Shown here piece after piece: positions 33,280 through 44,587 of a stretch of 64,000 nucleotides of DNA. The position numbers were made by a program, and so were the translations under genes. Source of the stretch: Mycosphaerella arachidis (Eukaryota > Ascomycota > Dothideomycetes > Mycosphaerellales > Mycosphaerellaceae); NCBI GenBank assembly GCA_001297265.1, contig LIHB01000106.1, positions 1-64,000 of the forward strand, in the 5' to 3' direction. The notes beneath the pieces were generated by a model that searched no databases, was not told the origin of the DNA, and worked only from the letters and a program-made list of their open reading frames with translations. How positions within the stretch are numbered: position 1 is the first letter of the stretch; each line of letters begins with the position of its first letter.

Positions 33280-35089
33280 GGAAAGAGCACGACCAATCAC
33301 GGCTACAGGATATGATCCCTCGTCGAGCGGATACTGGTATCTGGTCACTGTGCTCACACCTAGCAATAGTTGTTGGACTGCCAAACCCATCTGTCCAATT
33401 CTGCGATGAGCATGGCAAATCACGTCTTTCAGGGCAGCCAGTCGTTCTGCTCTGTCATTGCCTAGTAACGTCTCGAGATAAACGGTTCTTGGTGATCATC
33501 AGCACAAAGCGTTAGCTGCCCTTGGTTTGACAGAGCGCTCCCCAACACCCGCAATTACTGGCTTCGATCTTCTGCAACGACTCTGGCGACAAGCAAGATC
33601 CCGAAAATGCTGCATCTTCGCCTATGTGAATCGATAGAAGGGTTAGCAGCTCTTGAAGGTACGACATCCGTGGCTGGAAACTGTTTTTTCCACGACGAAG
33701 GAATTCCTAGCAAGTGCGCTCGACATCGAGGTCGCCGTCGATTTAGTCTGAGCCGCTTGAGACGCAGTCCACGAAAGACCTTCAAAGCTGATCAAAGATC
33801 CGGTGGTCGCATTGGATGGACAGGCTCATTTTGGGATCGTAGTGGATGATGCATTGCAATGCGTGAAACCTTTAGACGAGGATATAGCTGCACCTGGTAG
33901 CATGATTCCATTCGTCGATCAGTGCCTTCCTTTTCTGGTAAGTCTCAACTGTCGACCCAGCGATTCGTCGACCATGCCTTGGTTTGCAGTGCCGCTATAT
34001 TGTCACATGCCACAGGTTCAAGACTGTGCCGTATCCTGAAACGGTCGTCACAGAAGACGCTACTGCACTTCGTGTGCCCTGCAGTGGCCTGACCGCCGCT
34101 TGATTTGGCGCGCGATCCTGTCAACCTTGCAGTGACGGGTGTCATGTCATCGATGGATGCGGCTCAACTCAAACGTCGCCGCCTTGCCCATCAGTGGCGG
34201 TTCCATATGTCTCCTCATCGACGTTCGCGATCGACACGACCGACATCACAATAGAGCAACACTGTTAGCACCATCATCCTCCTTACCCTCAATCCCCGCA
34301 AATCCCAAAGCTGACACAACACATCAACCACATGCTGACTTGCGCTCCTGTCCCTGCTTCCCTTCACGTAACTTCACTCAGAAGTCTGCCCCGACCAGGA
34401 TCCCCATCCCCATCTTTCGCGGTATAGTTTTAGACGAACAGCTTAGTAGGAATACAAGCTTCTTAACTTCGACGGCTTCGCGCCAGCGCAGACTCCCGTT
34501 AGTGCGCACTAACGAGCTGGCCAGTTGTCAAACGTCAATGATGGTGTACCATGCTGTCGGGAGTGTGCTATAGGTGTCTCAGGCTCGTTAGCAAAGAGCT
34601 TTATTGGCGAAGGCAGGCAGGACCATGGATGTCGCTTCGGCTATTTGAGCGGGGTTTCGGCCGCTCCGTGCCGTGCTTGAGCCTCCGGGAAACCGAGCTG
34701 ATTTTCGGGAGTCGGGAGGTTCTGGCGGGATGGAGGTCCGAGACAACTACTTGAGCATCTTTCGACTTTGGCAAGATGCTGATGTTTGATGGTTTGAACC
34801 AGCGCATAGTGGGAGCCTCATCCGCCTCAGAATCTCGTGTGAGAGGTACTTACGGCAATAAAGCCTTTGTGGGTCGAGTGGGGTGTCTGATGCTGCCGGC
34901 TTCCCTATACAGTCGTCCCGGAACACGCGATCTTGCCATCCGCTGCGGGAGAAGACTATGATTTATCAGTCTGCAAGGTATTGATCAACAATATATACAT
35001 GCTTTCTGCCCACCGCCAGCTCGGATCTGCCTGGCCCTTTGTATGTCGGTCGGCCAGCAAACTGCTCTACCATTTGTAGATTACAATCC
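33280..35089. other. Long gene-poor region
   Basis: About 1.8 kb without a supported gene; the longest frame (34139-34573) is low-complexity Ser/Pro/Arg. The one distinct element is the palindrome at 34497-34514. Confidence 0.5.
34497..34514. repeat. Perfect 18-bp palindrome
   Basis: CGTTAGTGCGCACTAACG reads the same on both strands with no spacer. By chance a 9-bp perfect arm pair is expected less than once per window of this size. It could be a binding site for a dimeric factor, but no nearby gene has been tied to it. Confidence 0.5.
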
Positions 35090-36177
35090 GTTCTGCCATA
35101 GTATTGCGAGAGAGCGGGTATTCTACCGGTGGCCATTGAGCTCTCTCAGGAGTGGGGGTTTTCTGTCGCCGGCGCCAAAAGAACCATACGATACCCACCA
35201 CCAGCAAAGGTGCCAGCAGCTACACCGACCACGATACCAGCAATGGCACCATCACCTAGTCATGGTCCATCTCGTGCGTTTTTGCGCCTTGTGAGTCTTG
35301 AAACGTCGCTACAGTGCCTGTCGGTGTCGTGGACGGCGCCCCTCCCAAGGCTGTGCTTTCCGAGGATGTGTTTCTGTAAGAAGGCGTTCGAGTTGAAGTG
35401 ACGAGTAAGGTCAATTTTCAGGTCAAAGTGGGCGTTACAGGCCCCGAGGCAGGGGTGACTGCTGTTCCCACTACGTTAGTGGTCCGAAGTGCCGCAAGGG
35501 CTGTTTGTCGAGATAGTGCATCGAGCCCACTGATTAGTGGCATTGTATCCTCCTTTGTAAGCCAGTACAGTCTGGCATATGTGACATATCTTAGCAGGCG
35601 GACTGACCAGGTGCACAGACTGTGTCTTGCGGACAGCAAGCTCGACTGACTCCCGCTGCTAGTTGAGTGCAGGTGACAGCGCCAGGCTGGCCGCAAGCAA
35701 ATTCCACATCAGCATAGCATCCTCCATCCCCAGTGCAGCACCCAACCAGATTCAGGACCCGGCTGCAATGAGGGAGATCCTCACTCGAATTGACACCTGC
35801 ACCAAGGCCAGCGGTCTCCGAGTGACTTCGAACGGAGCACTCACAACACAATGTGGATCCTGGTGTGAATGTATTCGATACCCATCCCGTACCAAAGGCG
35901 ACAGTCTAGGCGTCTTGTTGACGCTTGAAGATTTCAGCTGTGTCGACGTAGCCAAGGGCCACTCTGTCTGTTGGAAGTTGTGGTGAAGATGTACCCGAGG
36001 GTGTCCTGCTCCTGCGAGGTCCTGTATTGTCGCATTCATGGGCGTGTCAGCTGCCATGGTGCCAGTCGCAGCAAGCAGCACGATCAACAGAGCCAACATC
36101 GTCAGGGCAGTGATAGAAATGAGGACACAAGGACGGATGGAGTCCTGGCACAGTAACAAGATAAGAGAAGGGAACAC
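35090..36177 (-). pseudogene. Decayed Ser/Thr-rich single-pass membrane protein
   Basis: The order on the minus strand matches the intact gene at 26954-27903. There is a hydrophobic signal-like start (TMLALLIVLLAATGTMAA, near 36090), a Cys-rich piece (ACCPQDTVCAPGQ) near 35600, a Ser/Thr stretch near 35400, then a membrane span and WFFWRRRRQ-type stop-transfer block near 35170. The span and the basic block are in different frames: GAIAGIVVGVAAGT ends at a run of three Ts, and removing one T would restore the continuation. A stop codon also sits just before the span. No set of introns I tried repairs all breaks. Confidence 0.55.
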
Positions 36178-37101
36178 AGGAATGGGGCCCGGGCGAATAC
36201 TCTCAGGCTACTGTATGCCGCAATCGACTCCGTTCTTAGAATGCTGATTCCACGACGCAGGCGGGAACAGATCCTCTGGCAGCATTAAGTGAGCGCTTCG
36301 AGGACTTGCAGGTGTGATGGTTTGGACACCTGTGCCGCTATCTGGCAGTTCGACCATCGAGGTTCTCTTCCGCTCAACATTATGTCATAGGACAATGGAC
36401 TCAACAGATGCAGAAGTCAGTATTATGTTTACTGCCTGCAGTCCATCTGTATTACCTGGAAACACATTATCGGAGGCAAGCATCTGCTGGAGAATGTCTA
36501 GTTCACCTGTGATCGGCCTGCATGAGTAGTACAAGTTCTAATAATGTTGCGGCACAGCAAGCTCGAGCCTCGAGCCGAACTTTCGCCGTGTCCCTTTGCT
36601 ACAGATTTGGCGTGGTCGGTATCGAGTTTCGCTCGCCAGGCGGTATAGTCACGTTGAATTGGAAGTTCATGTGTCGAGAATTGACACAAAGCAGGCTCAC
36701 ACGTCCAGGAACGACCGGTCCAGGCTCGGGGGCTTCGACTGCAGCGATCGCGTGAGGTTCAAAAGATGCCACTGTGATGATCCGCCAAGGTTTGTGTTTC
36801 CACACCAACAATGCTGGCAGAAGAAGCACTGCTAGTGTGCTAGCATCGAAGTTCTTCAGGCCTGTGAAATGGGCGAATCACATATATATATGTACGATCA
36901 GGCCACTGCCCATATATATTCCGTATCTAATGATCTCCGCCGCCGGGCCAATCGTGGCTCGAAGCGCTGGCGCTTCCGTTCTTGCCCCTTCATCCGGGGC
37001 CGCCTGCAAGATGGCCTCATCAAAGATATTCAAAGCACATCAGCTTTGAACATCCTTCTTGCTCCTTGAGAGCTCGGTTGAGGCAATTGTTTGCTTTTCA
37101 A
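36178..37101. other. Intergenic
   Basis: No supported gene. A minus-strand frame at 36599-36829 begins with a hydrophobic stretch but has no further support and may belong to the decayed locus beside it. Confidence 0.45.
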
Positions 37102-38309
37102 ATGTTCTCGGGTCCTCCATCGACAGCAGTCAATGGCATGCAAAGCTGGCCGTTCCCCTTCAACAGGCAATTTCGACGTCTCCTCCGCTGGCTGCTTGTT
37201 CTCTGCATCTGCACTGGGTGCGTGCTCACCAAGTTACTGGTTGGCCATTGGACAACCTCGTCACCTCTGGACGTGGAATCTCTCCACCGGGGACACGCAG
37301 AACAGACGAGCAGGCCTCCAGCTCCTGCTGTAGGCGTAGTGGTGGCGAGTCAACGGGGCGATGATACATCTTGGTTGAATTCGTTCTCAGACTGGCTCAA
37401 AGCAATCTACGTCACAAACGATCCTGCTGCAAACTTGACAGTGCCGATCAACAAAGGCCGTGAGGGCATGGTGTATTTGACGTGAGTAGTTTACAGGACT
37501 CTCTTACCCAATCGTAGCTAACGCCTTACAGATACATCATTGACAACTACGACAATTTACCGGATACGATCATATTTTTGCATTCGAATAGGTACCAATG
37601 GCATAATGACGACCCTTTGTACGATGGTCAAGCGGTGCTGGAAAGGCTTAACTTTTCTTATGTCCAATCGGAGGGATATGTGAACCTCCGATGCGCTTGG
37701 ATCTTAGGATGTCCAGCAGAGATACGGCCACTGGTGGAAGCCGAAGCTCCATATCCTGCCTCCGACCCACATTCCAAAGAAGCACGAGCGGGATCATTTT
37801 ACAAAGAAGCTTTCGAGGAACTCTTCCCCAATGTGACTGTTCCCGAACAGGTCGGTGTGTCATGCTGCGCTCAATTCGCGGCTACAGCGGAGAAAATTAG
37901 AGAGCGACCGAAGAGTGACTACGAGCGCTACCGACAGTGGTTGATACGGACGCCTTTAGTAGACTATCTAAGTGGTCGAATTTTGGAGTATTCATGGCAT
38001 AGTAAGTCAGGCAAGTCTGCATTTTCAATAGACGAGAACTGATCTGAGATAGTAATTTTTGGCAAAGACGCAGTGCTTTGCCCGGTGGCAAGTGAGTGCT
38101 ACTGCAACCTGTTCGGGCTTTGTCGGCTCGAATGCGAAGCGGAAGGCGCATGTCACGCGGCGTACACTTTACCGCCATACGCGGTACTTCCAGACAAGTG
38201 GCCCGAGCTGGGCTGGGACGGCCGTTGGCGCAATACTACGCAGATGCGGCTTCAATTCGAAGAGGAAAGTGGGCAAGCCAGGCCACGTCGCCATTCGTTG
38301 CGAGGTTGA
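37102..38309 (+). CDS. DUF3431 type II membrane protein
   Basis: Three exons (37102-37481, 37532-38001, 38053-38309) with 50- and 51-nt introns give 368 residues. A short N-terminus and membrane anchor (LLRWLLVLCICTGCVLTKLLV) are followed by the DUF3431 domain: VVASQRGDDTSWL, YIIDNYDNLPDTIIFLHSNR, YQWHNDDP, GYVNLRCAW, GVSCCAQFA and ERPKSDYERYR in conserved order. Exon 3 adds the cysteine-rich end (CPVASECYCNLFGLCRLEC). The fold is thought to be glycosyltransferase-like, with conserved Asp and His residues, but the reaction is not established. The anchor suggests a Golgi or secretory-pathway lumenal enzyme. Intron 1 has a clear branch site (GCTAACG, 37517). Confidence 0.9.
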
Positions 38310-39484
38310 GGAAATTAATATCGCGATAGCTGTTCATCACACTCTTGGTATACATCGCAGCCAGGTCAATGGGCTTATCCGATAGGTATCAGTCAGCATG
38401 TTATCCTCGCCGCCCAGCGAGCATATCCTGAGGGGCTTACCAACAGTATATGCATTCGAGTATAGAGTCTAAGGCACCGGATCGGGTATCTCGATGGCGC
38501 CGGCATACAATCGATCAGTGGACATAGCCTGTTACGTCTGGACCGTGTCGATGTATTCACCCTCGAAGGCTGGATTGTTCTGACCACTCATCACTAGGAG
38601 TATACATCATGCTATTGAAAAGAGCAGAAGACGAGGCGAGCTCGACAGTGCCGCAAGCACGGGGTTTCTACTACAGTGTAGCATCGCTACAAGAACCTTG
38701 CCTATTTGGTCCATTTTCCGGCTTCAGGTCATGTCGAGAGCCGCTTGCAATTGCCCAGTCACCCAAGGGAAGACTATCCAAGGCAATCATGTATGCCAAC
38801 CGAAAGGGAATAATGGTCTGGTATCAGCAGCGCTGGGCCTCCGAAAGCGTGATGTATAGAGAACAGCACAGTGGCTGAGTGGTAAGGCGCGAAGCGGTAT
38901 CACATCCGCTTGGAAGTGCTGTGAAGGCTCGGCTGGGATCACTCCATCGAGGATACCTGTAAGGACTCAGAAATGTACGGCGACAATGGACGCTGTCGCC
39001 GGCTCTCACTAAATCTACCACGCTCTCCCCATTAGAGGAGGTGACGTCAAAGCAAGGTTTTGTGCTGCCAAAAACACAGGCTGGCTGAGCTGTGTCCGTA
39101 TGCGACTACTGCACCCAAGTAGCCACAACATCATGCCACTATTGTGATCGTCACATGCATGCACCAGGATGGAAGCACGTGATCTGGCTCGAGTATTCTT
39201 GAGCTTCTCAGCTCTCGAAAGATCGCTTCCTCGCAATGCAGCCTCAGGATGTGCAGCCGTCTTGGGAATTGTAGCTCAAACGGCCACGACGCTGTATGGC
39301 ATCGATGTTTCTTCCACCGAGGACAACCATCCTCAAAAAATACAATAAGCAGAACTTTCCCCCGAGATGCTGAGGACACATCCCATATTTACCTTCGATA
39401 TTTCCTCTCCCTTTTCCCCCTCGCTCCATCGTTCCAAATCTCCCCAAAAACCAAATCACGAACCCCAACAAGAAATCACGAACC
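38310..39484. other. Gene-poor region with a pyrimidine-rich promoter at its end
   Basis: No supported gene. 39400-39470 is a C/T-rich tract leading to the next start codon, the usual form of a fungal core promoter. A tRNA-like element lies at 38863-38922. Confidence 0.45.
38863..38922 (+). ncRNA. Short tRNA-like sequence lacking a T-arm
   Basis: A perfect 7-bp acceptor-like stem pairs ACAGCAC (38863-38869) with GTGCTGT (38916-38922). Inside are an A-box-like stretch TGGCTGAGTGG (38872-38882) and an anticodon-arm-like hairpin AAGCGG/CCGCTT (38892-38897 and 38906-38911). There is no T-stem, no GGTTC box and the D-stem does not close. Most likely a deleted tRNA copy; chance resemblance is possible. 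Confidence 0.3.
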
Positions 39485-39937
39485 ATGCCAATCTTCAATA
39501 CCCTGGAAGAGGCCCTTAGCTCCCAACCCACCATGCGCTATTCCCTCCTCCACCACACCGAAAAGACTCCAGCTCCCAGCAGATCCAATAGCTCCAAAAG
39601 TCTAGACAAGCAATACCGCAAAGCGACAATGCCGCTCAACTTGCCACGGCCCACGCTCAATCGCAACTTCTGTGGCGGATCGGGGAGTATTCATGTGTTG
39701 AGCCCGCTGCTTGAGGGAGACGCCTCGAAGGAGGCAATTGAGATGGATGAGTTGGAGCCTGCTGATGATCCACGAGATGCGGGGAAGAAGGTTAGGGTGG
39801 ATGAGAAGGTGGCAGCTGAGGAGGGAAAGAAGAAGGTCGTTTTGAGGAAGCGGCAGATGTGGTTCAAGGGAGAGGTGGAGGGTGAGAGTGAGGAAGCTGG
39901 GAGGCAGTCGTGGATGTTGAAGTGTGCTGGGAAGTAA
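39485..39937 (+). CDS. Hypothetical 150-residue protein
   Basis: A single frame beginning MPIFNTLEEALSS after a pyrimidine-rich promoter. The first 75 residues are Ser/Pro/Arg-rich with a MPLNLPRPTLNRNFCGGSGS segment; the rest is strongly charged, with alternating acidic and Lys/Arg runs. No family is recognised, and no signal or membrane segment is present. The promoter, start context and lack of a competing frame make it a plausible lineage-specific gene. Confidence 0.5.
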   Translation: MPIFNTLEEALSSQPTMRYSLLHHTEKTPAPSRSNSSKSLDKQYRKATMPLNLPRPTLNRNFCGGSGSIHVLSPLLEGDASKEAIEMDELEPADDPRDAGKKVRVDEKVAAEEGKKKVVLRKRQMWFKGEVEGESEEAGRQSWMLKCAGK

Positions 39938-40281
39938 ATTGGAGATTCCAAAGCCAGACGGCGTGGCGGAAACTGGCGTTGCTTCGGGAGAGAGGTAATG
40001 GAAGGAGCTTGGACTGGAGGAAGGAGCTTGGAAGCACGGAAGATTAACCTGCAAAAATCTTGAGTTGAGCTGTAGTCACAAAGCTGTATCTGTACAATAG
40101 TCAAGTGGCGCAATGTAGCACTATATACACGTAAATTCACTGCTCAGTGATGCATACCTTTTCGATAACTCTGCCTCGTCTCCCATGGTTCCCTCAACGC
40201 CGCGCGCTTTCTTCTATTAGATCCTTGTTCTACATACGCCTCAACTCCGTTCAAAGGACGATGTTCAGTTCCATCTCATCT

Positions 40282-41273
40282 TTACATCATTTTGTTGAAG
40301 GCTGGAATCAGTGTCTGTGCCAGCCAGAAGGAGAAGGTGAGCTTAGGTCCAGTCATGAGGAGCTTGGGCACCAATCCCTTGAAGAACGCAGTCATGCCTT
40401 CGTAGCGTGCCATATCGGTGATGATCTTCATACCAGACTTCTTGACCTCGAAGTTCTGGTTCTGGATACGGGTCTTGACAACATCAAGAGGTGCAGAAAC
40501 AATCAGCGATGCACTTGATCCCGCAATTGATGCAACAAAGTTCTGGAACCAGGTGGCCGAGTTGTAGTCTTCCAGCGCGAACAAGTATTGCTTGGCGGCA
40601 GCAGAACCACCGAAGAGTGCGAACGATCCAGGCGCATTGCGGGCAGCTGTCCATCCCCAGCCACGGTATAGACCGAATCCCTCATCAGCCACGATCCTCA
40701 CCACACCTCGGCCACGGAATGCCTCGGGGTTTGTCTGTCTCTTGATCTTGAGCACGTCCAATGGGAGCAGGACAATCTCTCCAATACCGATCAACGAACC
40801 AGCCGTAGCGTGCATGATTGCCTTTCCGTTGCCCTTGCCGAAAGTGTTATCAAATGCCTGACCGTGGTTCTGTGATAGGTAGTCGCGGACGAACGGCTGA
40901 CCACCGTACTTGTAGATCCTCTGCAGGATCTTGTAGGCTGCAGCATACCCAAGACCTGGGAAGAGGGTGAAGAATCGTCGAACGGCGGGATCAGAGGCGT
41001 GCTTCCTGAAGATGACTTGGTTGAGTTGTGATGCGCCTTGGATCTTGCCCTGGTTGGACATGAGACGTTTCGCGATTGTGTCGACGGGGTGGAAGACGAT
41101 GAGTTCGGCGATACCGGCGGAGCCTGGAAGTCACTGTGTCAATGGCAGTGTCCTATTTATACTGCAATCAGGGTATATATCGCCATACCAGCTCCCAAGA
41201 TTCTCGCAGCGGCCGACTCTTTCTGGCTGTCTTTCGCAGAGCCGACTTTCGCCGCAGGGATTGAGGGTGACAT
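40282..41273 (-). CDS. ggc1: Mitochondrial GTP/GDP carrier Ggc1
   Basis: Two exons (41273-41189 and 41123-40282) with a 65-nt intron give 308 residues. Three carrier repeats each show the PxDxxxxR-type signature: HPVDTIAKR, PLDVLKIKR and PLDVVKTR. RLMSNQGKI, FTLFPGLGYAAAYKILQR and GWGWTAARNAPGSFALFGG are specific to the Ggc1 subfamily. The protein exchanges cytosolic GTP for matrix GDP across the inner membrane and in yeast is needed for mitochondrial iron balance and genome maintenance. Without exon 1 the first repeat lacks its start. The length matches yeast Ggc1 (about 300). Confidence 0.95.
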
Positions 41274-41698
41274 GGTGGGACTGCGACCGGTAAACACTGG
41301 ACGGGATGTTTGCTAACGAATGACAATGGCAGATGAGAGAGAGGTGAATGGAGTCCAGAGGACAATGCCGCGGTCGAATTTCTAGTACGTCGCGATGTGA
41401 CTTTTTTGGCCGGCCGGATCTCACGTCGGAACTCCACAGAGACGGGGTGAGAAAGCTTGTTGCGAGCTTGGGCATGGGCCAGCCATGTGAAACCCTAGTT
41501 TCCAGGTCCACCATCACGAACTCATTCACTTCATCACCCTCGTTGTAGAAGGAGTGCATGTGACGTCGATTATTGATGCCTTGGGTTCTGCTTGGCATGG
41601 TGTAAGGATCACATTTGAAGCTCTCTTCCGCTTCTTTTCCTCTAACACAAACAACACCGGCACCATACATGCCACTGCTCTCCCACCTAGCAGCAAAG
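41274..41698. promoter_or_regulatory. Shared divergent promoter, ggc1 / macro-domain gene
   Basis: These 425 bp lie between two divergent starts. Both genes connect to nucleotide metabolism (GTP/GDP exchange; ADP-ribose), so co-regulation is conceivable, but no shared site is identified. Confidence 0.45.
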
Positions 41699-42638
41699 AT
41701 GTCAACTATACCTCTATCTGAGGTCCCCACGCTCACCCTCCTCTACAAGCTCCACAAACTCTCGCCATCCTCCTCTCCAACCACTTCAGCAACATCCCGC
41801 TTCAACAATAAAATCTCCCTCATCCGCACCGATATCACCAAACTCCAAACCGATGCCATCGTCAACGCAGCCAACGAGTCTCTCCTAGGCGGCGGCGGCG
41901 TAGATGGCGCAATCCACCGCGCAGCAGGGCCCGGCCTGCTCGACGAATGCAGCAACCTCGACGGCTGCGACACCGGCGACGCCAAAATCACTGGTGCCTA
42001 CAAGCTGCCATGCAAGAAAGTGATTCATGCAGTGGGACCGGTGTACTATGCTACAAAGCGGAAGGGAATGCATACAACGCTGCTGCAGAGCTGCTATACG
42101 AAGTCACTCGATCTGGCGGTAAAGAATGAGTGCAAGAGTATTGCGTTTAGTGCATTGAGCACGGGCGTGTACGGATATCCTAGTGGAGAGGCGGCGGAGA
42201 CTGCGATACAGGCTGTGAAGGGGTGGTTGGAGGCAGATGAGGAGCGGGCAGGGAAGATTGAGAGGATTGTGTTTTGTCAGTTTATGGAGAAGGATGAGAG
42301 GGCTTATGAGGAGTACATACCGTAAGTGGATGCTGAAACGATGAACGCTAGGTTTTGTGCTGACTTGATGATATAGGCAGTACTTTATCCCAGCAGAGGC
42401 GGCTACCGAAGAGGAGGATAAGGCCGAGAGCACAGAAGCCGAGGACAAGGCCGTTGAGGCAGACAAGGACGGATTTGCCGACCAGCCCCAAACATCAAAG
42501 GAGGAAGAGACCGCAACTGGAGCGGGAGCTGAGGCGGAGAAGGTCCCAGAGCTGCCAGACGTGCCGACTCAAGAACCCAAGGACGCCGATCAGCCTGCGG
42601 TTAAGAAGCTCAAGCTGGATGAGGATGCCAAGGCTTGA
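41699..42638 (+). CDS. Macro-domain ADP-ribose hydrolase
   Basis: Two exons (41699-42321 and 42377-42638) with a 55-nt intron give 294 residues. Exon 1 holds a complete MacroD-type domain: TDAIVNAANESLLGGGGVDG, GDAKITGAYKLPCK, VIHAVGP and SALSTGVYGYP, the residues that bind ADP-ribose and the catalytic loop of the O-acetyl-ADP-ribose / mono-ADP-ribose hydrolases. Exon 2 adds QYFIPAEA and an 80-residue Glu/Lys/Ala-rich tail ending KKLKLDEDAKA, possibly a nuclear signal. Upstream in-frame Mets at 41615 and 41669 exist; MSTIPL is chosen as the usual family start. Its role is removal of ADP-ribose from proteins or clearance of O-acetyl-ADP-ribose. Confidence 0.93.
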
Positions 42639-44587
42639 GCTGAACGTCTGAAAAGAAGCTGCAATGCTGACGAACGAAACGACTTGACGAGAGGAAAAGG
42701 TCGCATGCTAGGGAAGAAAGGCGTTCTGCTACTTTACTGCTGCATAGATACCCTTTAGCGCTGGCTGCGAGCTACGTAAGCTGAATGAACGGAGGAGACA
42801 TCAAAATGGTGTCTTTTTGGGAAAATCGCAGACTTACCACTCTCCACTACGTCGCGTCTGGCTGAGGAATTATCAGGCACTTGCACAGTTGTTGAAGGAG
42901 TGACTGGATACCATGTCACCTCAAGCTATATCACAACGCAGTACCCCACAACGCCAGCTGTAATGACTTTGTGTTAGGCCAAACCCTACCGATGACGGTT
43001 ACGATAGAAAATATCGAACCGTTAAGTTCATTCTAGGCCACGTTCTGACCTCCTACTAGCTTGCATGCTGCATCTTTCCTTCGGATCGTTGAGGACCGGA
43101 TGCGAAGCGGACGGCAGGTAGAGTCGCAAGATTCTGTTATCGGTCGGGATCCAGCGGATTTCCAATGGTGTTTGATCAGGTGTGGGTACTCGCCCGTTGT
43201 AACTTGTTCGCCACAGTGAGGGCACACATGCCGAGAGCCGGACTTCCATTGCCCGCCAGACCAGCGCTCCCAGGCAAGAGATTGTCACATCGCGCAGTGA
43301 TTTGCGCCAGGTGGCACGAACCGTGACGCTGCCAGTTGCGGTAGTGCTGAGCAGCTCGTCCATCCTGCTTCAGCACGTGGCGTTCGGCCAGGTGTTGGGC
43401 AACTGCCGCGTGATCTGCGGATAGCTCGCCATAAGAAGGCAGCGGGCAAGCTACTGTATCGACCCGTCGACGATTCTTTGGTGGTGTGGCTGAAAGGCCT
43501 ATGCGGTCACGGGTGGGAGTGAGTACCATTCTACTGGCATGGGCTGCAAGGTCAGTGCCCACCGCATCGACCACCTGGAGATGCAGACAGACTCTCTCAT
43601 TTCCGCATACCGCCTCGATGGTCGACCAGTAATGCGTATGGACGGTCGCATGTTGTGTCCTGATGCAGAACGTACTGGTATGCTGACGTAGGTACATCGG
43701 CCCATTTGGGCAGTGAGTGAATAACACAATAGCATGGACGCCACGACTGTCGTGGTGATAGTATCAGGACACGTTGATTAATACCTGTGTGACTCTCTGC
43801 ATGCGCCTATAAGAGGGCCTTCGAGACGGCGTGTGTGTGGGAGAAGTTGCTTCAACGCCTGCAAAGCCTGTTTCTAGCTGGGTCGAGTCGCGTGATGTTG
43901 TGAAACACGTAGCATGCGCCACGCAGATGTCACAATGCGTTTATCCAACATCGCGGAGCGGCGAAAGCAGAGTGAGCAGACGGGAACTGAAGTAGACGAT
44001 GAGAGGACAGTAGAGTGTACAGTACTGTATGTAGACACGGAGTTTCGTTTCGAATCACGCAGCCGACGCCAGCCAGATCTCCTTCAGGGATCCTGCGACT
44101 TAGCTTAGAACTACTCTGCACCCTGAGACATGCCGACCGCAGGGGTTGAGCTGCTGCGCTGTACACTTTTTGCTGGCTGGGCCGTCATCACCAGGAGCAC
44201 GGCGACGACGGCGAGGCCTCTCTGATCGCGCATACTCGCAGCGTCGTGCTGACCCGCCGCGCACAACATTGTAGTGACCGAAACAGCAGCACATCCGGCC
44301 GTGTGTCCACCACCGACCCGACCCTTCTTCAGCCACTCAATTATTCTTCGAGCCTCGTCGGCGGCGCGGCCTCCTCCCGACACTCATTCCGACACTCTGA
44401 CACGCATCACGACACGCGATCCGTACGCTTTCTCCACTGGCGAAACAGCGACAGTCATCCTGCCCGGCCATGTAAGCACACGGTCTCCCCCGTTCCCTGT
44501 AGCAGCGCCGGCACACTTTGGACACGCTGCGGTGACGACGCCGAACACAGCAGTAGCTCGGCCGAGGAAGGCCCCCGAGGAGGAATC
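42639..44587. other. Gene-poor region and leader of the SH3-protein gene
   Basis: Almost 2 kb. The last 340 bp are in frame with the next gene (from 44246) but look like leader. A possible zinc-finger gene remnant is noted separately at 43033-43440; the rest shows nothing. Confidence 0.45.
43033..43440 (-). pseudogene. Possible zinc-finger protein remnant
   Basis: Minus-strand pieces in two frames: AVAQHLAERHVLKQDG near 43390 and CPHCGEQVTTGEYPHLIKHH near 43200. The second has the spacing of a C2HH-type finger and the first resembles the helix of another, but they are not in one frame and neither gives a long ORF. It could be chance; no start, introns or end can be set. Confidence 0.25.

Noticed and set aside
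44246..44587. N-terminal extension of the SH3 protein
   Set aside because: In frame but Ser/Arg-rich and leader-like; the Met at 44588 starts the family-like sequence.
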